Assembly (NCBI RefSeq): GCF_009857535.1
Contig: NZ_WWCS01000003.1
Coordinates: forward strand, 458,389-522,388
Source: Duganella margarita
Lineage (GTDB): Bacteria; Pseudomonadota; Gammaproteobacteria; Burkholderiales; Burkholderiaceae_D
Length of the DNA: 64,000 bases
Direction of reading: 5' to 3'
In this document: piece by piece, positions 45,532 through 53,758 of the stretch
How the letters are laid out: the number at the start of each line of letters is the position of its first letter
How positions within the stretch are numbered: position 1 is the first letter of the stretch
Position numbers and translations under genes: made by a program
Notes under the pieces: model-generated
The model's database searches: none
Told to the model about the DNA's origin: nothing
What the model saw: only the letters and a program-made list of their open reading frames with translations

Positions 45532-48500
45532 ATGGCGCGCCGCGCCTTGTTGTGCGTGCTGTGGCTGCTGCACCTGGCGGTGGCGGCGGCGCCGCCGCCT
45601 TCGCTCAATTTCGAACAGCTCAGCGTCAAGGATGGCCTGGCGCAGGAAACCGTCACCGCCATCGTGCAGGACCAGCTGGGTTACATGTGGTTCGGCAGCC
45701 AGCATGGCCTGAGCCGCTACGACGGCTACCGCGTCACGGTGTACCGCACCATTCCCAACGATCCGCGCAGCCTGGCCGACAACTGGGTGCAGGTGCTGCA
45801 CGTCGATAAGAAAAACCGCTTGTGGGTCGGCACGCGCGGCGGCCTGCAGCGCTTCGACCCCGCCAGCGGCGGTTTCACCCGCTTCCCGCTGGCGCCGCCC
45901 GGTCCCGGCAGCGCCGGCAAGCAGCAGGTGCAGGCCATCATCAGCGACGGTTACGGCCAGCTGTGGCTGGGCACCGATGACGGCATTCACCATTTCGATC
46001 CCGAGTCCGGCCGCGACACCGTGCTGCGCCACGATCCGGCCGATGCCGCCAGCCTGGCGGGCAACCAGGTCAATGCGCTGGCGCTGGACGCGGCCGGTGG
46101 CCTGTGGGCCGGCCTGAAGCGCGGACTGGACCGGCTGCCGGCCGGCGCCAGCCGCTTCCAGCACTTCCGCGTCGATACGCCGGACACGCCCAATGCGCCG
46201 CTGAATGAAGTGCAGCAGCTGCGCATCGACCAGCAGCAAATGCTGTGGTTGGTGACGATGGATGGCCTGGTCAGCTGGCAGCTCAGCCAAGCCGGCCAGC
46301 CCGTGGCGCCGCGCCATGTGTTCGGTCCCGCCGACGGCCTGGCGCCGGGGCTGGTGACGGCGCTGGTGCAGGACCGCGACAATACGCTGTGGCTGGGCAC
46401 CAATACCAATGGCCTGCATCGCTGGGACGCCGGCCTGCGGCGCTTTGTCGCCATGCCGGCCGACCCGCACCAGGCGGCCGGCGCGGAAGTGTCCAGCCTG
46501 TTCCAGGATCACAGCGGCACGCTGTGGGTCGGCACCTGGACCGCCGGCCTGCGCCGTGCCGACCTCGCCAGCGGCGGCTTCAGCCGCTACTTTCACATCC
46601 CCGGCGATCCGTCCACGCTGCACGACAACCGTATCTACGGCATCTGCAGCGACGGCAGGGGCGGGCTGCTGCTGGCCGGCATCGGCGGCATCGACCGGCT
46701 CGACCCGGCCACCGGCAAGGTCACGCGGCTGCGCGGCGACGCCCGCCTGGAGCGCCATATGCACAACAAGGAGATCGTGCTGGCGCTGTACCGCGACGCG
46801 CGCGGCGTCACCTGGCTCGGCAGCAGCGCCGAACTGGGGCGCTTCGATCCGGCCACCGGCGCGTATGCCGCACATGACTTCGACAGTCCCGATCCGAACA
46901 GCGGCTCGATCACCCACATTACCGGCGACCGCGCCGGCAACCTGTGGGTCGGCAGCCGGGGCGGGCTGCACCGGATCGACGCCGCCGGCGGTCCCGACCA
47001 GAGTTTCCGCCACGACGCGCACGATGACACCAGCCTCAGCGACGACTGGGTGCGCATGACGGCGGCCGATGCCGATGGCGCCATCTGGGTCGCCACCGAC
47101 AACGGCCTGAATCTGCTGGCGGCGGACGGCCGCAGCTTCCGCCATTTCCACCACGACCCGGCCGACCTCAGCAGCCTGAGCAGCGACCGCGTGCAGTCGC
47201 TGTTCCTCGACCGCGACGGCACGCTGTGGGTCGGCACCAACGGCGGCCTGAACCGCGTGGTACGCGGTGCCGACGGCCGCGTGCAGTTCCGCCGCTACAC
47301 CACACGCGAGGGCCTGGCCGACGACTCGATCGGCGCTATCCTCCAGGACGGCGACGGCGCACTGTGGCTCAGCACCGCCAACGGCATCGCGCGCATGGAT
47401 ACCGGCAAGGGCACTTTCCGCAACTACTCGGCGCGCGACGGCATGATCGAGGGCTATTACTTCTCCGGCTCGGCCTACCGGGCCGACGACGGCGCCATGT
47501 ACTTTGGCGGCGTCAACGGCCTGACCGCCTTCCAGCCGGCGGCGATCCGCGACAACCCGTATCCGCCGCCGGCGGTGGTGACGTCGATGACGGCCGGCGG
47601 CAAGCCGCTGCGACCCGACAGCCATCGCCTGACGCTGGACCACGACGCCGCCGCGCTGAGTTTCGAGTTCGCCGCGCTGCACTACAGCGATCCGGCGCGC
47701 AACCGCTTCCGCTACCGCCTGCGCGGCTACGACAGCGACTGGACCACCACCGACGCCAGCCTGCGCGTGGCCACCTACACCAACCTGGATCCCGGCCACT
47801 ACGAATTCCAGGTGCAGGCGGCCAACAAGGACGAGGTCTGGGGCCAGCCGTCGCCGCCGCTGGAATTCGACATCGCCCCGCCGTTCTGGCGGCGCTGGTG
47901 GTTCCAGCTGGCCTGCGTGCTGATGCTGGCGCTGCTGGTGTGGGGGGGCGACCGCACCCGCGCGCGCATGCACGCGCGGCGCCGGCGCGCGCTGGAGGTC
48001 GAGGTGCGCGCCCGCACCGCCGAAGTCCAGCAGCAGAAGGAGGCGCTGGAGCAGGCCCAGGGCCAGCTGCAACGCTACGTGGCGGACCGCGAGCGCCTGT
48101 TCATCTCGATCTCGCACGACCTGCGCACGCCGATCACGCGCCTCAAGCTGCGCTCGGAACTGCTCGACGACGACGCCGTGCGCGAGGAGTTTCACGACGA
48201 TCTGGACGACCTCGACATGATGGTCAAGGGCGCGCTGCAAACCGTCAAGGACAGCGACATCCACGAAAACACCACCGCCGTGCGGCTTGACGCGCTGATC
48301 GGCCGCATGCTGCGCAGCGCCCAGCTGGCGGGGCATGAGATCGGCTACACGCCGGCCGGGCTGGCGGTGCACGCCAAGCCGCTGGCCCTCAAGCGCGCCA
48401 TCGGCAATTTGCTGGACAACGCGCTGTTCTATGGCGGCGGCGCCGACATCGCCACCGTGGCGCGCGACGGCATGGTGGCGATCAGCATCCGCGACCACGG

Positions 48501-48711
48501 TCCCGGCGTGCCGCCCGACAAGCTGGCGCAGCTGTTCGATCCGCACGTCCGGCTCGATCACGGCCGTAGCCAGAACGCCGGCGGCCTCGGGCTGGGGCTG
48601 GGCATCGCGCGCGGCATCATCGAGGCGCATGGCGGCACGCTGGCGCTGGAAAACCACGCCGAAGGTGGCCTGGTGGCCACGATTACGCTGCCGGGCCACG
48701 CTGCTTCGTAA
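45532..48711 (+). CDS. Beta-propeller sensor histidine kinase
   Basis: A 1059-residue sensor. A signal peptide (about 1-19) leads into a periplasmic region of repeated two-component propeller blades (W-F-G-S-Q-H-G-L-S-R, L-W-V-G-T-R-G-G-L, L-W-L-G-T-D-D-G-I and so on) to about residue 680, then a Y_Y_Y domain, one membrane helix near 790-806, a coiled coil, the H-box I-S-H-D-L-R-T-P with His862 and an ATPase domain with D-H-G-P-G-V and G-L-G-L-G-L-G-I-A. The periplasmic plan is that of glycan-sensing hybrid kinases in Bacteroidetes, but here the response regulator is separate. Chitin oligosaccharides are the probable signal from context. Confidence 0.9.
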   Translation: MARRALLCVLWLLHLAVAAAPPPSLNFEQLSVKDGLAQETVTAIVQDQLGYMWFGSQHGLSRYDGYRVTVYRTIPNDPRSLADNWVQVLHVDKKNRLWVGTRGGLQRFDPASGGFTRFPLAPPGPGSAGKQQVQAIISDGYGQLWLGTDDGIHHFDPESGRDTVLRHDPADAASLAGNQVNALALDAAGGLWAGLKRGLDRLPAGASRFQHFRVDTPDTPNAPLNEVQQLRIDQQQMLWLVTMDGLVSWQLSQAGQPVAPRHVFGPADGLAPGLVTALVQDRDNTLWLGTNTNGLHRWDAGLRRFVAMPADPHQAAGAEVSSLFQDHSGTLWVGTWTAGLRRADLASGGFSRYFHIPGDPSTLHDNRIYGICSDGRGGLLLAGIGGIDRLDPATGKVTRLRGDARLERHMHNKEIVLALYRDARGVTWLGSSAELGRFDPATGAYAAHDFDSPDPNSGSITHITGDRAGNLWVGSRGGLHRIDAAGGPDQSFRHDAHDDTSLSDDWVRMTAADADGAIWVATDNGLNLLAADGRSFRHFHHDPADLSSLSSDRVQSLFLDRDGTLWVGTNGGLNRVVRGADGRVQFRRYTTREGLADDSIGAILQDGDGALWLSTANGIARMDTGKGTFRNYSARDGMIEGYYFSGSAYRADDGAMYFGGVNGLTAFQPAAIRDNPYPPPAVVTSMTAGGKPLRPDSHRLTLDHDAAALSFEFAALHYSDPARNRFRYRLRGYDSDWTTTDASLRVATYTNLDPGHYEFQVQAANKDEVWGQPSPPLEFDIAPPFWRRWWFQLACVLMLALLVWGGDRTRARMHARRRRALEVEVRARTAEVQQQKEALEQAQGQLQRYVADRERLFISISHDLRTPITRLKLRSELLDDDAVREEFHDDLDDLDMMVKGALQTVKDSDIHENTTAVRLDALIGRMLRSAQLAGHEIGYTPAGLAVHAKPLALKRAIGNLLDNALFYGGGADIATVARDGMVAISIRDHGPGVPPDKLAQLFDPHVRLDHGRSQNAGGLGLGLGIARGIIEAHGGTLALENHAEGGLVATITLPGHAAS

Positions 48712-48721
48712 TGATTTGTGA

Positions 48722-48765
48722 GGGCGGCGCCGCGCCGCACCACGGCTGTGCGCGGGGCGCCGCCC
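48722..48765. repeat. Strong inverted repeat after the sensor kinase gene
   Basis: GGGCGGCGCC (48722-48731) and GGCGCCGCCC (48756-48765) pair perfectly, with an inner CGCAC/GTGCG stem. No T-run follows, so it is not a textbook terminator, but it may protect or end the kinase mRNA. Confidence 0.5.
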
Positions 48766-48771
48766 GCCTGT

Positions 48772-48785
48772 GTAAAGAAGCGTAA
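48772..48785 (+). promoter_or_regulatory. Direct-repeat box 2 (GTAAAGAAGCGTAA)
   Basis: GTAA cores 10 bp apart, 130 bp before the first nagX-like gene. The 13-mer AATCAAGCACTTG, also present at 44620, lies 36 bp downstream (48822-48834). Confidence 0.5.
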
Positions 48786-48914
48786 GTGGCGGCCGGCTTA
48801 AAAAGTCGCTTTGTTCAACGTAATCAAGCACTTGAGGCGTGATGGGACGAACGTTGCGGCGGCGCCTTGGGGCGTGATAGTGTCTGTCTCATTCTGATCA
48901 TAAAGCGACTGTCC

Positions 48915-50075
48915 ATGCCTGTTGCCCTGCCTGTGCTGCCCCGCCAACGCATCGTGGCCATCGATGCGCTGCGCGGCCTGACTTTCCTCGTGATGTTGTT
49001 CGTCAACTGCCTGTCCGGTGCGCGCGGCGTGCCGTATGGCCTGCAGCACTTCGCCGCCGACGTCGACGGCATGAGCCTGGCGGACATCGTGTTCCCGGCC
49101 TTCCTGTTCGTGGTCGGCACGTCCATCCCGTTCAGCCTGAACCACCGGCTGGCGGTGCAGGGCGGCATGCCGCAGACGCTGTGGCAGGTGGTGTCGCGCG
49201 CCTTCGGCCTGATCGTCATCGGCCTGTTCATGGTCAACGCGGAGGAGGGCTACAACCAGGCGGCGATGGGCATCTCCATCGAGCTGTGGTCACTGTGTTT
49301 CTTCGCCGCCGTGCTGCTGGTATGGGGACCGTGGCCGAACAAGCTGCTGCGCGGCGCCGGCGCGCTGGTGCTCGTCGCGCTGGCGCTGGTCTACCGCAGC
49401 GGCCCGGATGGACAGGGCTGGATGGCGACGTCGTGGTGGGGCATCTTGGGCTGCATCGGCTGGGCCTACCTGGTCGGCAGCCTGGTGTACCTGGCGGGAC
49501 GCGGCCGGATGGTGGTGCTGGCCCTGGCCGTGGCCGGCTGCGTGCTGTGGTTTGTCCTCAGTCACGCCTACGGCGGCAACGAGATTCTGGCGATGCACGC
49601 CACCCACAGTTCCATCGTGCTGTGCGGCGCCTTGTGCGTGCTGCTGTTCTTCGATGGCAAGCGCGGCGCCGGCAGCCGGCGCCGTCTGTGGGATGGTCTC
49701 GGCCTGGCGCTGCTGCTGGCGCTGGCCGCCTGGCTGCTGCACCATGTGTATCCGATCTCGAAAATCGGCGCCACGCCGCCATGGGCGCTGTACTGCGCGG
49801 CGATTTGCAGCGGCCTGTTCGCGCTGCTGTACTGGCTGATCGAGCTGCGCCACGTGCAGCGCTGGACCGCGCTGGTGCAGCCGGCCGCCGCCAATCCGCT
49901 GGTCACTTATCTGCTGCCGGTGGTGCTGGCCGCACTGATGCGCTACCTGCACCTGCACTGGTGGCCGGCGCTGATGCACGGCGCCGCCGCGATCGCGTTT
50001 TCGATGCTGTTCGCCGCCGTGGTGGTGGCGCTGGTGGCGGTCCTGAATACCTATCACATCAAACTGAAGCTCTGA
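48915..50075 (+). CDS. NagX-like membrane acyltransferase, copy 1
   Basis: A 386-residue membrane protein with 10-11 hydrophobic segments, of the DUF5009 / heparan-alpha-glucosaminide N-acetyltransferase-like (NagX) group. Supporting motifs are R-I-V-A-I-D-A-L-R-G-L-T-F at the N-terminus and A-D-I-V-F-P-A-F-L-F-V-V-G. NagX genes are regular members of GlcNAc/chitin loci in proteobacteria, and the protein may acetylate glucosamine across the membrane or act as a GlcNAc carrier; its job is not proven. I used the ATG at 48915; an upstream frame start at 48867 adds unlike sequence. A second copy follows with 1 bp between. Confidence 0.82.
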   Translation: MPVALPVLPRQRIVAIDALRGLTFLVMLFVNCLSGARGVPYGLQHFAADVDGMSLADIVFPAFLFVVGTSIPFSLNHRLAVQGGMPQTLWQVVSRAFGLIVIGLFMVNAEEGYNQAAMGISIELWSLCFFAAVLLVWGPWPNKLLRGAGALVLVALALVYRSGPDGQGWMATSWWGILGCIGWAYLVGSLVYLAGRGRMVVLALAVAGCVLWFVLSHAYGGNEILAMHATHSSIVLCGALCVLLFFDGKRGAGSRRRLWDGLGLALLLALAAWLLHHVYPISKIGATPPWALYCAAICSGLFALLYWLIELRHVQRWTALVQPAAANPLVTYLLPVVLAALMRYLHLHWWPALMHGAAAIAFSMLFAAVVVALVAVLNTYHIKLKL

Positions 50076-50076
50076 G

Positions 50077-51180
50077 ATGCACACTCCCGTTTCCCCACGC
50101 TACCTGGCGCTGGACGTCTTTCGCGGCCTGACGCTGGCGCTGATGATTATCGTGAACACGCCCGGCGGCGAAGCCAGCTACGGCCCGCTGGAGCACGCCG
50201 CCTGGCACGGCTTCACGCTGACCGACCTGGTGTTCCCATCGTTCCTGTTCGTGGTCGGCGCCGCGATGAGCCTGAGCATGAAAAAGTTCAGCGGCCTCGG
50301 CGAAGCGGCGTTCCTGAAAAGCGTGGCCAGGCGCGGCGCGCTGATCTTCCTGTGCGGCTACCTGCTGTACTGGTTTCCCTTCTTCACGCCGGAGCGGACG
50401 CTGGCGCCGATCGCCAGCACCCGCATCATGGGCGTGTTGCAGCGCATCGGCCTGTGCTACTTCTTCGCCGCGCTGATCGTGCGTTACGGCGGCCTGCGCG
50501 GCGCCGCCGTGTTCAGCCTGCTGGCCTTGCCGGGCTACTGGTGGCTGCTGCACCAGTTCGGCGACTACACGATGGGCGGCAACGCCGCGCTGGCGGTCGA
50601 CCTGGCCGTGCTGGGTGCGCCGCATATGTACCACGGCGAGGGCATCGCCTTCGATCCGGAGGGCATCCTCAGCACCCTGCCGGCCATCGTCAACGTGCTG
50701 GCCGGCTACGCGGCGGCGGTCTGGCTGCAGCACAAGGGACGCACGCGGCATACGGTGGCGACGCTGCTGGTGGCCGGCGCCGCCTGCCTGCTGCTGGCCT
50801 ACGGCTGGCACGCCCTGCTGCCGGTGAATAAGAAAATCTGGACCAGCTCCTTCGTCGTGTGCACGGTCGGCTGGGACCTCGTCATTCTCGCGGTGCTGGT
50901 CGCCGCCATCGACATCGGCGGGCTGCGCTTCGGCACCTACTTCTTTGAAGTGTTCGGCAAGAACACGCTGTTCATCTACCTGCTGGCCGACGTCGCCGTC
51001 ATCATCCTGGCGCGGTTGCAGGTCGATGGTGTGATGTTGTACCGCTGGCTGTATCAAACCCTGTTCCTGTCGTGGGCGTCGCCGCTGAATGCGTCGCTGC
51101 TGTTCGCGGTGGCCTACATGCTGGCATGCTGGCTGGTCGCTTATGTGATGGACCGCAGGAAAATCTACATCAAACTCTGA
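50077..51180 (+). CDS. NagX-like membrane acyltransferase, copy 2
   Basis: A 367-residue paralogue of the preceding gene: R-Y-L-A-L-D-V-F-R-G-L-T-L-A at the N-terminus, L-T-D-L-V-F-P-S-F-L-F-V-V-G-A, and about ten membrane segments. The two copies share the D-x-x-R-G-L start and F-P-x-F-L-F-V-V-G motif but are otherwise diverged, so they may act as a pair or on different amino sugars. The chitinase gene begins 8 bp downstream, so all three are probably in one operon controlled from box 2. Confidence 0.82.
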   Translation: MHTPVSPRYLALDVFRGLTLALMIIVNTPGGEASYGPLEHAAWHGFTLTDLVFPSFLFVVGAAMSLSMKKFSGLGEAAFLKSVARRGALIFLCGYLLYWFPFFTPERTLAPIASTRIMGVLQRIGLCYFFAALIVRYGGLRGAAVFSLLALPGYWWLLHQFGDYTMGGNAALAVDLAVLGAPHMYHGEGIAFDPEGILSTLPAIVNVLAGYAAAVWLQHKGRTRHTVATLLVAGAACLLLAYGWHALLPVNKKIWTSSFVVCTVGWDLVILAVLVAAIDIGGLRFGTYFFEVFGKNTLFIYLLADVAVIILARLQVDGVMLYRWLYQTLFLSWASPLNASLLFAVAYMLACWLVAYVMDRRKIYIKL

Positions 51181-51187
51181 GGACATT

Positions 51188-52450
51188 ATGCGTACACATT
51201 TATTGGGCCTGGCAGCCGCTGCAGCGCTGCTGGCAGGGAGCGCCGTTGCCGCCGAAGTCGGCTCCTACTACACCGCCTGGAGCGTCGAGAAGAATTTCCG
51301 CCTCAAGCAGTTCGACCAGTCGGGCGCGGCGGCCGGCTTTACCTATCTGGTGTATGCCTTTGAAAATGTCTACAAGATGCCGGACGGTGGCTATCGCTGC
51401 GACAGCGGCCGTGACGACGAGGACACCGGCAACGGCATGCGCGCCACGCTCGATTATGCGCATCGCTTCGGCGCCGGCGAGTCGGTCGACGGCAGCGCCG
51501 ACAAACCAGGCCAGCCATTGGCCGGCAACTTCAACCAGCTGCGCCAGCTGAAGAAACGTCATCCGCAATTGAAGCTGCTGGTGGCGCTGGGCGGCGGTGA
51601 ATGGTCGCACTGGTTCTCGGCCGGCGCGGCCACGCCGGAACTGCGGCGCGCGCTGGTGTCGTCCTGCATCGACCTCTACCTGCGCGGCAATCTGCCCAGG
51701 CTGGACGGGCACGGCGGCGCGGGCGCGGCGGCCGGCATTTTTGACGGCATCGATCTCGACTGGGAGCATCCGGGGCTGGACGACAAGGCCAGCTTCACCT
51801 TGCTGCTGGAAGAATTCCGCCGCCAGCTGGACGCGCTGGGCAAGCCGGCCGGCAAGCACTACCTGCTGACGGCCGCCGTCAACAGCACCGACGAGAAGAT
51901 GCGCTACACCGATCCGGCCGCCTACAGCCGCTCGCTGGACTGGATCAACCTGATGACCTACGACTTCCACGGCGCCTGGAGCAAGCAGGGACCGACCGGC
52001 TTCCAGTCCAACCTGTACCCCGACCCGGCCAGCGGCGACGACAGCCCGCGCAGCGTCGACAGCGGCGTGCAGCGCTTCCTGAAAGCCGGCGTGCCGGCCG
52101 ACAAAATCGTCGTCGGCGTGCCGTTTTACGCGCGCGGCTGGAGCGGCGTCGATGCCGCCAACAACGGCCTGTACCAGAAGGCCACCGGCCCGGCGCAGGG
52201 CTTCGAGGAGGGCGCGGAACAGTATTCAACCATCGCCGCCAGGCATCTGCCGAGCTTCTATCATCCGCTCACCAGGCAATTGTGGACCTACGACAAAGGC
52301 ACGTTCTGGACCTACGATGATCCGCGCGTGATCCGCGAAAAAGCCGGCTACGTGCGCGAGCGCGGCCTGCGCGGCCTGATGTCGTGGTCGCTGGACCAGG
52401 ATGACGCCGCCTTCTCGCTGTCGCGCGCCATGCAGGACGCGCGCCGGTGA
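51188..52450 (+). CDS. GH18 chitinase
   Basis: A 420-residue secreted GH18 enzyme: signal peptide (1-22), barrel with L-V-A-L-G-G-G-E-W-S and the complete catalytic motif D-G-I-D-L-D-W-E with Glu193. Y-x-x-P-F-Y-A-R-G-W-S follows, and W-S-L-D-Q-D-D near the end holds the conserved barrel-end Trp. There is no carbohydrate-binding module. It would cut chitin or chitin oligosaccharides outside the inner membrane. Its stop overlaps the next gene as ATGA. Confidence 0.92.
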   Translation: MRTHLLGLAAAAALLAGSAVAAEVGSYYTAWSVEKNFRLKQFDQSGAAAGFTYLVYAFENVYKMPDGGYRCDSGRDDEDTGNGMRATLDYAHRFGAGESVDGSADKPGQPLAGNFNQLRQLKKRHPQLKLLVALGGGEWSHWFSAGAATPELRRALVSSCIDLYLRGNLPRLDGHGGAGAAAGIFDGIDLDWEHPGLDDKASFTLLLEEFRRQLDALGKPAGKHYLLTAAVNSTDEKMRYTDPAAYSRSLDWINLMTYDFHGAWSKQGPTGFQSNLYPDPASGDDSPRSVDSGVQRFLKAGVPADKIVVGVPFYARGWSGVDAANNGLYQKATGPAQGFEEGAEQYSTIAARHLPSFYHPLTRQLWTYDKGTFWTYDDPRVIREKAGYVRERGLRGLMSWSLDQDDAAFSLSRAMQDARR

Positions 52451-53397
52451 AACGGCGTCATCTTGCCGCCGGCGCGCTGGCCAGCGCTTTGCTGCTGGGC
52501 GCGATGCTGGCGGCGGTCGGCGGTGTGCCCGGCATCGCCGGCATCGCCGGGATCGCGGCGCCGGCGCCTGCGGGACTGCCGGCGCGCATTCTGGCCGGCT
52601 ACTACCCGGCCTGGTACGACGCGCCCGCACGGCTGCGCGACATCGATCCGCACTATGGCCTGATCTATCTGTTTTCCGCGCGCCCGGTCGGCGGCGCGCC
52701 CGGCACCACCGGCGCCGTCTACTGGAAGCCGCCGGGCGACGGCCGCGGCGCCGCCACCCACTTCAACGCCGACCTGCAATATGCGCGCAAGGTGCAGGGC
52801 CGCAAGGTGATCCTGTCGGTCGGCGGCGACGGCAACGGCATGAGTTTTCCCGACCGCGCCAAGTCGCGGGCGTTTATCGCCAGCATCGTCGCGCTGCACC
52901 GGCAGTTCGGCGGTTTCGACGGCCTCGACTGGAATACCTTTCAGGCCAACCAGCGCCCGGATACGCCGGAGATGATCTGGATCAGCCTGGAGCTGAAGCG
53001 CATCTTCCCCGGTTTTATCATCAGCGCGCCGCCGGCGCCGTGGAGCGCCATCGACCAGCGCTTTTGCCAGGACATGCTGCGCGCCGGCGCGCTCGACTAC
53101 GCCGCGCCGCAATACTACGACGGCCCCAATCTGGCCGACCCGGCCTATGTGATCGCCAACGTCGACCAGTGGGTGGCGCTGCTGGGCGCGCCGCATGTGG
53201 TGATCGGCTTCGGCACCAACAGCGCGGCCAACTTCATGAGCGACGCGCAGGCGGCCTCCACCTGGCGCGCAGTGCAGCAGCGCCATCCGCAGCTGCGCGG
53301 CGCCTTCAACTGGGAGCTGGTCACCGACGAGCGCCAGGGCTGGGCGTTTGCGCGCAAGGTCGGGCCGATGGTATTGCAGGCCGCGCCCGCCAACTGA
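52447..53397 (+). CDS. GH18-like protein lacking the catalytic Glu
   Basis: A 316-residue protein with a hydrophobic N-terminal signal or anchor, then a GH18-like barrel: L-A-G-Y-Y-P-A-W-Y at strand 1, V-I-L-S-V-G-G-D-G-N at strand 3 and Y-A-A-P-Q-Y-Y-D-G-P at strand 6. Where active family members have D-G-x-D-x-D-x-E, this one reads D-G-L-D-W-N-T (Asp158 onward), so neither the second Asp of the pair nor the acid/base Glu is present. It may be a chitin-binding helper rather than a chitinase. It is coupled by ATGA to the active chitinase. An unusual active site cannot be excluded. Confidence 0.78.
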   Translation: MKRRHLAAGALASALLLGAMLAAVGGVPGIAGIAGIAAPAPAGLPARILAGYYPAWYDAPARLRDIDPHYGLIYLFSARPVGGAPGTTGAVYWKPPGDGRGAATHFNADLQYARKVQGRKVILSVGGDGNGMSFPDRAKSRAFIASIVALHRQFGGFDGLDWNTFQANQRPDTPEMIWISLELKRIFPGFIISAPPAPWSAIDQRFCQDMLRAGALDYAAPQYYDGPNLADPAYVIANVDQWVALLGAPHVVIGFGTNSAANFMSDAQAASTWRAVQQRHPQLRGAFNWELVTDERQGWAFARKVGPMVLQAAPAN

Positions 53398-53464
53398 TTG
53401 GCTGAGCGCCCCACCAGTATGCCGTCAGCGCGGCGCGGATGTTGCAACGGTGGTACGCGGCTCT

Positions 53465-53478
53465 GTAATGAATTGTAA
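53465..53478 (+). promoter_or_regulatory. Direct-repeat box 3 (GTAATGAATTGTAA)
   Basis: GTAA cores 10 bp apart; differs from box 1 only at the fifth base (T instead of G). Confidence 0.55.
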
Positions 53479-53536
53479 GGATTTGCGGAATTTTTCCAAC
53501 GCCGGCCGCGCTGACTGGGCCGACCGGCGGGCGTGC

Positions 53537-53550
53537 GTAAGGAAGTGTAA
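53537..53550 (+). promoter_or_regulatory. Direct-repeat box 4 (GTAAGGAAGTGTAA)
   Basis: GTAA cores 10 bp apart; differs from box 1 only at one spacer base. It is the copy nearest the presumed promoter of the TonB receptor. Confidence 0.55.
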
Positions 53551-53758
53551 GCGCGCTCCAAGTGGTTGAGGAAAATAATCAATAAATTCAAAAGCTTATG
53601 TAATTTTTAGCCGAAGTGGTTCCATGGTGGTCTGGTTCTCTGCGCAATGTTAGTGTTGAAACACGGCAGCAGACAACCGCACATTCATGCCGTGCAAATG
53701 CAGTTGGGATTTCAATCGAGAGGGCGGCTTAGCCGTCCCGCCAACCAGAGGAAAGAGC

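Larger units (their letters stand above)
53398..53758. promoter_or_regulatory. Regulatory region before the chitin TonB receptor
   Basis: A 361-bp gene-free stretch with two GTAA direct-repeat boxes (53465-53478 and 53537-53550), 72 bp apart (about seven helical turns). An AT-rich segment follows, with a possible -10 AATAAT (53574-53579) 23 bp after the second box, then a long 5' leader of about 170 bp to the receptor start, preceded by AGGAAAGAG. No open reading frame of note is seen. Confidence 0.55.

Noticed and set aside
48722..48765. Calling the hairpin after the kinase gene a rho-independent terminator
   Set aside because: The stem is strong but no T-run follows on either relevant strand, so it is listed only as an inverted repeat.
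45484..48831. A long open frame on the minus strand opposite the sensor kinase
   Set aside because: Same cause: the + strand encodes an unmistakable propeller kinase, and the antisense product has no recognisable fold.
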